From: a virus
Virus record (IMG/VR): IMGVR_UViG_3300026521_000606
Span: 1-40,626 of that record
DNA length: 40,626 nucleotides
Strand: one strand, 5' to 3'
Shown: piece after piece, positions 14,123 to 21,553 of the stretch
Numbering within the stretch: position 1 is the stretch's first letter
How the letters are laid out: the number at the start of each line of letters is the position of its first letter
Made by a program: the position numbers and the translations under genes
The notes under the pieces: model-generated
What the model was told of the DNA's origin: nothing
What the model saw: the letters and a program-made list of their open reading frames with translations, nothing else
Database searches by the model: none

Positions 14123-14590
14123 CTACGACCTTACTACTTTGTATTTTTTAACTTTTGATAAATTTGTATATTTCATTATCTTTGATATTTCGTATCTTAT
14201 ATTTTCAAAATCTGCCAAAATTATTCTTGTGCCTATTGGTAGAATTGTACCATAATTGCAAAGTACCTCATTTTCAAGATTTATATTTAAATTTTCAAGA
14301 TTTTCTATTTCACTATCTGATATTTGGTTGATATATGCATCCCTATTTAAAAATAAGCATTTATAGTAGTCACTATCTCTTTCAAACTCTATACTGTGTG
14401 AAATGTCTTGCTTTTCCCCTATAATATCAATAGATAAATCATCATTGAAAACATCAATATCATTAAGATTACTATCGGATATTACTTTTGGTATTTCTAT
14501 AAAACACTCTATACCTTTTTTGTTTATCATAGTATCAATTAATCTTTTTTCCCTATTTATTACCCTATCTATAATATCTCTTTGTGCCAT
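14123..14590 (-). CDS. Hypothetical virion protein upstream of portal
   Basis: 155 aa when started at ATG 14588-14590, which has AAAGG six bases before it; a longer frame to 14605 lacks a ribosome site. Acidic protein with beta-rich second half (NYGTILPIGTRIILADFENI, RYEISKIMKY) similar in style to head-tail connector or neck proteins, but I cannot assign a family. Overlaps neither portal nor the zinc protein beyond a few bases. Confidence 0.5.
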   Translation of the reverse strand: MAQRDIIDRVINREKRLIDTMINKKGIECFIEIPKVISDSNLNDIDVFNDDLSIDIIGEKQDISHSIEFERDSDYYKCLFLNRDAYINQISDSEIENLENLNINLENEVLCNYGTILPIGTRIILADFENIRYEISKIMKYTNLSKVKKYKVVRS

Positions 14591-14591
14591 A

Positions 14592-15350
14592 CTAAACCTT
14601 TGCATTTTTGTCTATTTTAATTTTAGATGATGAAATATAAGAAGATGCAATATCTTTTTTATTTACTCTAATTGTACGACCATCTCTTTTGTTATTTATG
14701 TATCTTGTAAAAGTATTTAAAAAAGCTTGTTTCCTCATTCCATTTAAAACTAATATTTGATGTTTGCATAGAAATTTATGTTCTCTGTTCGCATTTGTAA
14801 TTTTAGGAAATCTATGCTCTTTTAACCCCAGTACTGCATCAAGTTTTGTTAGATAATATCTAAACCTATATGTAAAATCTTCGCAACTACATTGAGTTCT
14901 TATTCTACTATTCATAAGCATATCTTTTGGTGCTGCATTCTTATCATCTATCATATCTTCAATATCTGTAAATTGAACCTCAACTTGATAATATTCCCTC
15001 TTGTGTAGTCCACTACTTTTTGCAATAAACTTAAATATATCTCCATCTTTCCTTGAAAAAGTTTTTAGGAAAAAAATCTTTAGTTGCGTAGAAGCTCGTT
15101 TAACTCTTTCATTATCTGAATAATCGAATATATTTTTAAGTGTAATGCCACCTTTGAGTAGGTTTGAAAGCGACTTAACCTCTCTAATCATCTCATCTAT
15201 TGTTAAAGCTACTTTGACTTCCCTATGTCGTGAGAGTTTTTTATCAACTTTTGAGCTATTAAAAAGCTTACTTTGAAGCACAAAGTGACTATTTGTTTTT
15301 TTTGTTTGATCAATATTTTTAACACTTGAAACTTTTTTAATTTTCGCCAT
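14592..15350 (-). CDS. SWIM-type zinc-finger-like phage protein
   Basis: 252 aa from ATG 15348-15350. A TTG 6 bases upstream is also possible. Basic protein whose central-C-terminal part contains RIRTQCSCEDFTYRFRYYL, later 'KITNANREHKFLCKHQILVL'. CxC...n...CxH is the SWIM zinc-binding pattern; the same cysteine motif occurs in virion proteins of several large myoviruses. The protein lies between the gp26/51-like gene and the neck/portal genes and so is likely structural or an assembly factor. Its start overlaps the 39-aa ORF by 14 bases. Confidence 0.55.
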   Translation of the reverse strand: MAKIKKVSSVKNIDQTKKTNSHFVLQSKLFNSSKVDKKLSRHREVKVALTIDEMIREVKSLSNLLKGGITLKNIFDYSDNERVKRASTQLKIFFLKTFSRKDGDIFKFIAKSSGLHKREYYQVEVQFTDIEDMIDDKNAAPKDMLMNSRIRTQCSCEDFTYRFRYYLTKLDAVLGLKEHRFPKITNANREHKFLCKHQILVLNGMRKQAFLNTFTRYINNKRDGRTIRVNKKDIASSYISSSKIKIDKNAKV

Positions 15351-15456
15351 TTTCAAACTCTCTTACTATGTACATATCGGCAACTATCTTACTATCAAAG
15401 TTTAGTATATTGCTATCGTTTTTTGCCATAATCTCTATATGCTCTTTATAATTCAT
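15337..15456 (-). CDS. Small ORF 39 aa, coupled or reached by -1 frameshift
   Basis: ATG 15454-15456 overlaps the stop of the upstream gene as ATGA, with GGG just before. Product starts MNYKEHIEIMAKNDSNILNF and ends REFENGEN. Reading frame is -1 relative to the upstream gene, which carries a run of ten U five bases before its stop. Thus it may be made alone, or as a C-terminal extension of the upstream protein. Confidence 0.5.
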   Translation of the reverse strand: MNYKEHIEIMAKNDSNILNFDSKIVADMYIVREFENGEN

Positions 15457-16106
15457 TCCCAAAAAAAAAACTCTTGCTGCAGCACAACTGCTATATTATC
15501 TTGTGTTATGCAAGATACATTTTCAAAATCTGCAATTAAGTCTATTTTTGCGTGTGAAACTTTTGAAATATTGTAATTTATGAGTTTTATTGTATTCCTT
15601 GTTTCCTCACTATCTTCTGAATTTTCAATAAGTATGTCAATTCCATTAGATACCTTTTTGGTACAACTTGAAGCCAAAATATAAAAGCTCTCGTATTCAA
15701 ACTTTCCTCTTGCATAGCATAATTCCTCTGCTTTTATTGCCCTATCAATTGTAATAAAATTCGTAAATCTGTACCCTTGAAAATTGACAAATTCCTCTTT
15801 GTAGTCAACATTTTGAAAAAGTAAATCTCTAGGAGTTACCCCCTCTACCAATTCAACATTATCCCAAAATGTCATCTTGTAAAAAAGAATTATTGAAATT
15901 GCGTCTTGTATTAGCATTTCGGATACTTGTCTATCGTCAAGAGTAGTTACCAGTAAAATAAACTCTTTTAAAAATTTGTAAAACTTTAAGTTTTTGCTCT
16001 TTTTTGAAAATGATAAGCTCTCTAAAAATGTCAATGACCTTATCTTAAATTTTAGATTTCTTACCTCTAAATCTTCATACGAAAAACTTTTATTGTCCTC
16101 TTTCAA
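15453..16106 (-). CDS. T4 baseplate hub (gp26/gp51-like) protein, probable
   Basis: 217 aa from TTG 16104-16106, which has AAAGAGG nine bases upstream; a GTG at 16142 has no ribosome site. The protein is helical, with 'LFYKMTFWDNVELV', 'NFQGYRFTNFITIDRAIKAE' and 'GKFEYESFYILASSC'. This resembles the T4_baseplate family (hub assembly) in the FW / Y.F / helical pattern, from memory. It follows a tube-like gene. Near its 3' end are ten consecutive U (15461-15470), with the codons UUU UUU UUU UGG GAA UGA, a candidate slippery site. Confidence 0.4.
   Translation of the reverse strand: MKEDNKSFSYEDLEVRNLKFKIRSLTFLESLSFSKKSKNLKFYKFLKEFILLVTTLDDRQVSEMLIQDAISIILFYKMTFWDNVELVEGVTPRDLLFQNVDYKEEFVNFQGYRFTNFITIDRAIKAEELCYARGKFEYESFYILASSCTKKVSNGIDILIENSEDSEETRNTIKLINYNISKVSHAKIDLIADFENVSCITQDNIAVVLQQEFFFWE
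15461..15470 (-). other. U10 slippery run before stop codon
   Basis: Ten A on the plus strand, thus U10 in the mRNA, 5 bases before the UGA of the hub-like gene. A -1 shift reads directly into the 39-aa ORF without a stop. It could also be a homopolymer count error in the assembly. Confidence 0.4.
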
Positions 16107-16737
16107 TATTTCCAACCTCTTTAAAATTTTTGATAAATGCACTATTTATAGGTACAAAGGATATAATAAACTCTTGATTTTCCCCATTTGATTGAGTATT
16201 CCAATCTAGCTTAGTTGGATTTTCTATAATAAACTCTCCTGAAATAATAGGCTTTTTAGTTAAAGGTGTTTTTGATATTCCTTTTCTATCAAGCTCTAAT
16301 ATTCTAGTTGAATTTTCAAGTGCATACACTTCTATGTTGAAATACCAATCTTTTGCAAGTAAGAAAGTTCCATCTTTTGGAATTATATCTTTCCCATTTT
16401 GCATAAAAAAGTATTCATATAGGTCTTTATCTACAACACTACTAGAGATTAGTGCTTCGTATATTTCGTGAGCTACAAAATCAATCTTGTAACTACTCTG
16501 ATTTGTAAAAGTATTAATGTTTGCACTTCCAATCTGAATAGGCTCTGATTGAAGTCCACCGAATGTTACGCTTATGCTTTTGAACACTTCACTAACTATT
16601 TGCATTTTGTGTATAGGCTTAATCATTTCTATTTTAACTAAAAACTGATTTTGCTTTTGCCCGTTTTTAAATAGTTTTTTAGAGTTCGCAATATGCTCTT
16701 TGTAGCTTTTTGAACCCTCCATTAAGTAGCGAAACAT
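16090..16737 (-). CDS. Tail tube-like (T4 gp19-type fold) protein
   Basis: 215 aa; ATG 16737 with GAGG. N-terminal residues 30-45 (NQFLVKIEMIKPIHKMQIV), then 'ISVTFGGLQSEPIQIG' and 'INTFTNQSSYKIDFVAHE' match the order of strands in gp19 (core strand, extended loop with P/G, then W/Y-x-V strand). The end, 'GEFIIENPTKLDWNTQSNG..QEFIISFV', corresponds to gp19's final L-x-W-D ... F-x-V-T strand. It may be the tube protein itself or the tube initiator (gp54-like). First gene of the leftward late unit behind a promoter. Confidence 0.45.
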   Translation of the reverse strand: MFRYLMEGSKSYKEHIANSKKLFKNGQKQNQFLVKIEMIKPIHKMQIVSEVFKSISVTFGGLQSEPIQIGSANINTFTNQSSYKIDFVAHEIYEALISSSVVDKDLYEYFFMQNGKDIIPKDGTFLLAKDWYFNIEVYALENSTRILELDRKGISKTPLTKKPIISGEFIIENPTKLDWNTQSNGENQEFIISFVPINSAFIKNFKEVGNIERGQ

Positions 16738-16759
16738 TTACACCTCATTTTTTTAATAG

Positions 16760-16768
16760 ATTATATCA
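16760..16768 (-). promoter_or_regulatory. Extended -10 promoter of the late leftward genes
   Basis: On the minus strand TGATATAAT (TG-n-TATAAT) at 16768-16760, 22 bases before ATG 16737. It drives the run from the tube-like gene to the endolysin, and lies back to back with the ThyX-cassette promoter. Confidence 0.6.
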
Positions 16769-16811
16769 AAAACTACATAATACAAACTTTTTTAAATTAT
16801 ATTGTATTTAT

Positions 16812-16876
16812 TAAACATTTAACATTCATTTAAGCTTATTGTTGTTACAATTCTCTTGACAAAAACACGAAAAAGG
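16812..16876 (+). promoter_or_regulatory. Promoter/operator block of the ThyX cassette, copy B
   Basis: Near copy of the block before the left-end Gp157 gene (470-545, opposite strand). It includes AACATT boxes at 16814-16819 and 16821-16826, AAGCTT, and TG-n-TACAAT (16843-16851), an extended -10. The AAAAAGG ribosome site of the first gene follows. Confidence 0.6.
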
Positions 16877-16884
16877 TTGAAAGA

Positions 16885-17400
16885 ATGAGATTATACAGAT
16901 TAGGTAGAGGTAGAATTAATGTTTCTTGTTTAAAAAAAGGTTGCAACGCTCTTGATGATTTTCCAAGTGCCGATGTTGGTGGAACTGATAAAGAGTTGTT
17001 AATGTTTGAAGAGTTTTTAGTAGATAATAATTTCAGTAGGTCGTTGATTGACATAAAAAAAATATCACAAAGAAAGGACGGTAAAAATATATATTTAAAA
17101 ACATTTTTTATGGAAAAAGAGGATGTTGCTTTGTTTAAAAAACTATATAAAAATTTTAAAGAAAGTTACTATATTTCAAAGAAAGATAATACTGTTCGAA
17201 GTGAAAACTTCTCTGTTTATTTTATGGGTAGCTATGTTAATAATGAAAAGCGTGTTTTTACTTTTATTGTTAGCACGGATGGTATTAACAGATTGCGTAA
17301 AACAAATGAGAATGAAAGTGAGTATATTTTATCAAAATTAAAAGATGATAAAATTGATGAAAATGTAATAGCAAAAACTTATTTCGATATGATTGTTTAG
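16885..17400 (+). CDS. Hypothetical protein, first in ThyX cassette
   Basis: 171 aa; ATG 16885 with AAAAAGG. The N-terminal part MRLYRLGRGRINVSCLKKGC is basic; residues 55-170 are mixed beta/alpha with many charged residues (IDIKKISQRKDGKNIYLKTF, ESYYISKKDNTV, VYFMGSYVNNEKRVFTFIVS). I do not recognise a family. Expressed with a 73-aa protein and ThyX from the copy B promoter. Confidence 0.5.
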   Translation: MRLYRLGRGRINVSCLKKGCNALDDFPSADVGGTDKELLMFEEFLVDNNFSRSLIDIKKISQRKDGKNIYLKTFFMEKEDVALFKKLYKNFKESYYISKKDNTVRSENFSVYFMGSYVNNEKRVFTFIVSTDGINRLRKTNENESEYILSKLKDDKIDENVIAKTYFDMIV

Positions 17401-17413
17401 AAAGGATTAAAAA

Positions 17414-17635
17414 ATGACACTTGAAGAATTAAAGTATGAAAAAATGCAAGATATGAAAATGGACGCTATTGAAGAGGAGCTACTAAGTAGTGATTATGAC
17501 TATGCCTATGAAAAGCTAGTAACTGAAAGCTACTGTCTTGATAAGATAAATGAGTGCCTTGTAAGTATAGCTAGTGAAATGAGACTTCACGGGTGGGAAA
17601 TAACAGATAAAGAAATATTAGAGGATATATTATAA
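17414..17635 (+). CDS. Hypothetical protein, 73 aa
   Basis: ATG 17414 with AAAGGA. Acidic and helical: MTLEELKYEKMQDMKMDAIE, then 'DYDYAYEKLVTESYCLDKIN' and 'RLHGWEITDKEILEDIL'. TAATG overlap with thyX (17633-17637) means translation is coupled. Function unknown. Confidence 0.5.
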   Translation: MTLEELKYEKMQDMKMDAIEEELLSSDYDYAYEKLVTESYCLDKINECLVSIASEMRLHGWEITDKEILEDIL

Positions 17636-18480
17636 TGATTGAGATTGGAAATGTTTTATATAAAGAACCTAGAGTAGAGTTGCTTCACGCAACTCCATTA
17701 TATGTAGCTGAGGTTGCTGGTCGTACTGCTTATAATAGTTTTGAAAAATCAGAACACGAAAAAATAAGAGAGTGGAAAGGTTATCAATTAAAAGATGACA
17801 TTGAAAGCTCTGAAATACTAAATAGTTTGGCGTGGGTACACCACCACCATAGCGTACTTGAATTGATAAATATATCATTTAGTATCAAAGACACATCAAG
17901 AGGTGTGCTACAAGAGTTTTCAAGACATAGAATACAATCACTTACTGTAAAAAGTACAAGATATACTATGAGCGATATACTTAATGCTTTTATTGCTTCA
18001 TACATAACTTTCAATGACTACAGTTTAATGTTTAACTCTTTTGTTGAGATAGTGAGAGAATGCAACATAGATTTTCTAGTAATTTTAGAGGAGGATGAAG
18101 TAGAAATTGAATTAAGATATATTTTTGAAAAATTGCTAAGAATGATTAATAAAATTGGAGAGGAAGAGTTTTTAAAACTTTCTCTTTCAAAGGAAAATAT
18201 TGAATTTTGTAATTGTAGTGTTTTGTCTAATACGAATATTGAAGTATTTAATGAACTAAAAAAAGGAAAAGTAAAAAGGAATGTAGGGGATAATTTCAAA
18301 AATATAGTTACGGATTGCTGGACTACTGAAATTGTTTTCAATATGAATTTACGATCACTAAAAAACTTTTTAAATCTTAGAAATAGTGGTAGTGCGTACC
18401 CACTTATGAGAGAGTTGGCTATAGCAATTCAATCTCAAGTACCGAAAAAATATCTTGACTTGATAGTGAGAGATAAGTAG
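17635..18480 (+). CDS. thyX: Flavin-dependent thymidylate synthase ThyX
   Basis: 281 aa. The ThyX signature RHR-x7-S is present in 'EFSRHRIQSLTVKSTRY' (about residue 99-114), preceded by 'HHHHSVLELINISFSI' (the H of the N-terminal motif), and followed by 'SLKNFLNLRNSGSAYPLMRE' whose LRN..A...MRELA matches the C-terminal dUMP/FAD-contact motif. It makes dTMP from dUMP using FAD and methylenetetrahydrofolate, for phage DNA synthesis. Slightly longer than the usual 200-250 aa because of an insert at about residues 120-195. It is the last gene of the rightward cassette, ending in a hairpin with the convergent late gene. ThyX is common in Campylobacterota, in line with host inference. Confidence 0.9.
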   Translation: MIEIGNVLYKEPRVELLHATPLYVAEVAGRTAYNSFEKSEHEKIREWKGYQLKDDIESSEILNSLAWVHHHHSVLELINISFSIKDTSRGVLQEFSRHRIQSLTVKSTRYTMSDILNAFIASYITFNDYSLMFNSFVEIVRECNIDFLVILEEDEVEIELRYIFEKLLRMINKIGEEEFLKLSLSKENIEFCNCSVLSNTNIEVFNELKKGKVKRNVGDNFKNIVTDCWTTEIVFNMNLRSLKNFLNLRNSGSAYPLMRELAIAIQSQVPKKYLDLIVRDK

Positions 18481-18496
18481 CACGATTAGTGCTACT
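18476..18496. terminator. Perfect hairpin spanning two convergent stop codons
   Basis: AGTAGCAC-GATTA-GTGCTACT. The TAG of thyX (18478-18480) and the TAG of the leftward gene (18492-18494) are both inside the arms. No T tract on either strand. Same design as 5111-5128. Confidence 0.5.
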
Positions 18497-18932
18497 GTAA
18501 TGTACTCCCAAATGCAACATTATATTTCTTATTTAGAATATCTTTTATGGAATTTAAGTCCATAGACAACTGTTGCACCATCTCATCTATTCCTAAATTC
18601 CTCATAACATTTACATTTTTCAAAGAAGCACTAACTATAATATACTCACACACCATAAGGAAATCTTCATTATACTGAAGAGGTAAGTTAAAATCATCAA
18701 AGTTAGTAGGAGAAATAATAGCTATTTCTATATCTCTCTCTATGTCCTTAAAAGTTTCTACAACTTTATGGCTTCCTATGTTTATGTAGTCATCACTTTT
18801 GATATCTATTTTTATTTTAACAACACTAAAAAAAGATATACAAGATAACTTAAAAGCTGTTTCTATTTGCAAGTCATCAATTACTTCATCACACATAAAA
18901 AGCTTTAAGTCAAACAATTCTCTTAATTGCAT
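18492..18932 (-). CDS. Hypothetical tail protein
   Basis: 146 aa. Acidic, with hydrophobic beta-like parts ('AFKLSCISFFSVVKIKIDI', 'DIEIAIISPTNFDDF', 'EDFLMVCEYIIVSAS') and a C-terminal helix (GIDEMVQQLSMDLNSIKDIL). It ends the leftward run coming from the sheath. No family recognised; location fits a tail-completion or baseplate part. The ribosome site is weak. Confidence 0.45.
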   Translation of the reverse strand: MQLRELFDLKLFMCDEVIDDLQIETAFKLSCISFFSVVKIKIDIKSDDYINIGSHKVVETFKDIERDIEIAIISPTNFDDFNLPLQYNEDFLMVCEYIIVSASLKNVNVMRNLGIDEMVQQLSMDLNSIKDILNKKYNVAFGSTLQ

Positions 18933-18939
18933 ATATAAA

Positions 18940-19467
18940 CTACTTAACTACGCTTAAAAGAGTATCTAGTAAAGCTGTTACTTCTGTAATTCTACTAGGA
19001 TTGTAGTGTCCACTAATTCCAGCTTGAATGTTAAGAGGTGTTGTACCACTTTCACTATCAGCGTCAGGGTTGTCCTCTCTTGTAATACTTGCATACTCTA
19101 GGCTTCCCCAATATCTAGCACTTTCTAGTTTTCGTCCAGCCAAAAAGTGAATTGTTAAGTCTTCGTTTTTATCCTCAATAAGGATATTGTTAAGAGTCTC
19201 ATTGACTATCATACTTTGTCTTTCAATAAAAGAAACTGTAATATCGTTTAATGTTTGTAATTGCCCCTCATTGAAAGTCTTCACTCCGTGAGTAGTTGTA
19301 TATTCAATCTTTTCGCCATTTTTTAGAATAGGTAGAGTGTTGGTTTTAATGTTAAAAGTTAAGTGTGGAAACTCTTCAATAATCATAATGAAATCTTGCC
19401 CAGTAACAACACCACCCATCATTCTATCTGCTTGATGAAAAATCTTTTGTGTATCTATTCTTGACAT
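18940..19467 (-). CDS. Tail tube-type protein, tentative
   Basis: 175 aa; ATG 19467 with GGGAG. Begins MSRIDTQKIFHQADRMMGGV, with 'EEFPHLTFNIKTNTLPI', 'GQLQTLNDITVSFIERQSMIVN', 'RYWGSLEYASITREDNPDAD'. Beta-rich with one helix, about the size of T4 gp19 and other tube proteins, and located downstream of the sheath. The other tube candidate in the window is 16090-16737; one may be the tube and the other the initiator/terminator. Confidence 0.4.
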   Translation of the reverse strand: MSRIDTQKIFHQADRMMGGVVTGQDFIMIIEEFPHLTFNIKTNTLPILKNGEKIEYTTTHGVKTFNEGQLQTLNDITVSFIERQSMIVNETLNNILIEDKNEDLTIHFLAGRKLESARYWGSLEYASITREDNPDADSESGTTPLNIQAGISGHYNPSRITEVTALLDTLLSVVK

Positions 19468-19476
19468 AAATACTCC

Positions 19477-20175
19477 CTATTTTATTTTTATTTTATAGCT
19501 ATCTCTATCAAGAGATTGTTTACTCTTGAATGATAGATTTACAACCCTTGAAAGATTGTTTTTGTTTTTGTCAATTCTGATTTTATCTCTTGATGTTGAA
19601 ATATTTGTAAGCACAAAATCTCCATTAAATCTCTTTCCCATATAGTCAATAACAATATCAAATGGTATCTCGCCTACTATATTTTTATTTTTATCAAGTG
19701 TTCCAAGTATGAAACCATTTCCAAGTTTAGGAGCTTGAAACTTATATAGATATTGTAGTGCTAAATCTACCTCTTTGTATGCGTCCTCTTGTGCTTCAAA
19801 AAGTAATGAAAGATTAAAGTTTAAAGGAGCTGAACCTTTGAAAATTTGTATGCTTTGGTCTTTATTTATAAGAGTTTTACCTCTCATATTTGAAACTATA
19901 TCGCTCTTAAATCCAAGTGCTTCTAAAGCTTTTCCTGATAAATCACTTTGCATAAGTGCCGATGTTACTGAATACTTATTCTCGGCATTCATATTCTCTA
20001 AAACACTCTCCCAATTAACGCTTGTGCTTTCATCATCAGATATAATCTTTCCAACTACAAAAACATCCTTTAAATCTTTTGGTATAGGGTTGGCACTAGA
20101 CTTCTCTTTTATGTATAAAGTTGCAAAAAGCCCACTATTTAAACCCGATTTGTCTATATCCCAACCTACTACCAT
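19477..20175 (-). CDS. Baseplate/tail-tube-associated protein (gp48/gp54-like), tentative
   Basis: 232 aa. Segment 'SIQIFKGSAPLNFNLSLLFE...DAYKEVDLALQYLYKFQAPK' resembles a motif that I know from phage tube-cap/baseplate proteins: strand F.G.....i.l.l.F.A..D...EV......L..W..P. C-terminal half is basic beta ('RFNGDFVLTNISTSRDKIRI', 'RVVNLSFKSKQSL'). Follows the K/R-rich protein gene after 3 bases. Confidence 0.45.
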   Translation of the reverse strand: MVVGWDIDKSGLNSGLFATLYIKEKSSANPIPKDLKDVFVVGKIISDDESTSVNWESVLENMNAENKYSVTSALMQSDLSGKALEALGFKSDIVSNMRGKTLINKDQSIQIFKGSAPLNFNLSLLFEAQEDAYKEVDLALQYLYKFQAPKLGNGFILGTLDKNKNIVGEIPFDIVIDYMGKRFNGDFVLTNISTSRDKIRIDKNKNNLSRVVNLSFKSKQSLDRDSYKIKIK

Positions 20176-20178
20176 TTA

Positions 20179-20769
20179 TTAAAGTCCGAATTGATTACGC
20201 TTTGTAACCGATTTTTTACGCTTGTATTTAGCTGTAGCTGTATGAGCTTTTAGTCTTGCTTTTCTAAGTGCCATTTTTTGCTTAGGAGTAAGAATAACTC
20301 TTTTGCCATTCATACGCTTGTTTACCCAAGTTTTTTTTCCATTTCTAACCACAAGTGTGCGTCTATATCCGTTTTTGCGTTCTGGCATAGTTGTAGTGTC
20401 TTGTGTAATGCTATCGAATGTTGTATTGTCTTCACTCTTTGCAAAAGCTAAAGATTTTTCAATTACATCATCATCACGGATACTTGCAACTGCATCAAAA
20501 ACTGCCTTTGAAGCATCTTTGCTTAAATCGTCATCTCTACCTATAAAGTCGCAAATTGTTTGCTCGTCAATTCCAATGCTATCAAGTACTGCAATCATAT
20601 CTGCTGTGCATTTATCTGCTGTTTCATCTTGTTTTTCATCTTCTGTATCGCCAATAACACCAACTGCAACTTCATCAAATGTAAAGGTATCTTCTGCACC
20701 CAATTCCTTGAGTGCATTGATTGTGTTTTGAGCAATATTAAATCTTCCAATTTTTTCAATATTTAGCAT
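20179..20769 (-). CDS. Acidic N-terminus / basic C-terminus virion protein
   Basis: 196 aa from ATG 20767-20769 (TAATG overlap with the gene before it); a longer frame to 20850 is rejected. Residues 1-125 are acidic and helical. Residues 130-196 are strongly basic with 'KNGYRRTLVVRNGKKTWVNK', then LTPKQKMALRKARLKAHTAT and a KRKKSVTKRNQFGL end. This repeated K/R-A helix pattern occurs as the C-terminal tail of proteins in other large myoviruses (from memory). A DNA- or capsid-binding head protein is a guess. It seems related in design to the upstream neighbour. Confidence 0.5.
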   Translation of the reverse strand: MLNIEKIGRFNIAQNTINALKELGAEDTFTFDEVAVGVIGDTEDEKQDETADKCTADMIAVLDSIGIDEQTICDFIGRDDDLSKDASKAVFDAVASIRDDDVIEKSLAFAKSEDNTTFDSITQDTTTMPERKNGYRRTLVVRNGKKTWVNKRMNGKRVILTPKQKMALRKARLKAHTATAKYKRKKSVTKRNQFGL

Positions 20770-21542
20770 TATAATAACTCCATAACTTTTTGGACTCTTT
20801 CTCTTTTGCCAAAATCTTCGCCTTTTCTTTTGCGCATAGTTTTTATCCATTTGTTTCTAGTTTCATAACTCCACTTTTTCTTAGGCTCTTTAATCGGCAT
20901 ACCTTTTTTCTCTTTGTAGTTATTTGCACTAACTCCACCACCTCTTTTTTTGAAAAGCTTTGAATATCTCCAAAAACCTTTTTTTACTTTTCCATCTTTA
21001 TAGTGGTATCCACCATAACAACCAAGCCCACTAGGCTTATTGTTTTTACACTTTGAAGAACTCTCAAAGAAAGCCCAATCAAGAGTAGCACCGTCTTCAA
21101 TACTATCAAGAGTATCTTCAACTAAATCAGGGTTGTGAATTGCATAAGCAACGAACTCATATAAATCAGCGTCGCCCATTCTATCAACGATAAGCTCAAC
21201 TAGACTAACTAATTCCTCGCTTGAAATATCTTCATCATCATCAATTAGGTCGTTAATCGCACTTTTTGAAACTTTCAAGTATTCAAGTAAGTTGAAAATT
21301 AACTCTACAACTTCCTCATATTCCTCATCAGTCATATCTTGACTAACTGCTTCAACAACATCACTAATACTTTTTAATCCATACTCTTCGTGGTTCACAA
21401 TAAGTTTAATGATTGTCATTAGGTTATCAAACAACTTGTAACCATCAACGACTTCTTTAAAATCAACCATACCTTTTTCATCTACTGCGTCAACTGTTGC
21501 TTCCTCAGTAGATGGTATTTTTCTTAAATCAATACCAAACAT
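20769..21542 (-). CDS. Acidic/basic two-part virion protein, partner of the next gene
   Basis: 257 aa; ATG 21542 with AAAAAGG. Residues 1-160 are acidic and helical ('DMTDEEYEEVVELIFNLLEY', 'DDEDISSEELVSLVELIVDR'). Residues 165-257 are basic: 'SGLGCYGGYHYKDGKVKKG', 'FWRYSKLFKKRGGGVSANNY', 'RNKWIKTMRKRKGEDFGKRE'. The pattern G-Y-x-(4)-DGK-x-K at the acidic/basic border also occurs in the following gene product (GYRRTLVVRNGKKTW), so the two may be paralogues. Located between sheath and tube-like genes. Function unknown. Confidence 0.5.
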   Translation of the reverse strand: MFGIDLRKIPSTEEATVDAVDEKGMVDFKEVVDGYKLFDNLMTIIKLIVNHEEYGLKSISDVVEAVSQDMTDEEYEEVVELIFNLLEYLKVSKSAINDLIDDDEDISSEELVSLVELIVDRMGDADLYEFVAYAIHNPDLVEDTLDSIEDGATLDWAFFESSSKCKNNKPSGLGCYGGYHYKDGKVKKGFWRYSKLFKKRGGGVSANNYKEKKGMPIKEPKKKWSYETRNKWIKTMRKRKGEDFGKRERVQKVMELL

Positions 21543-21553
21543 TTTTTACCTTT

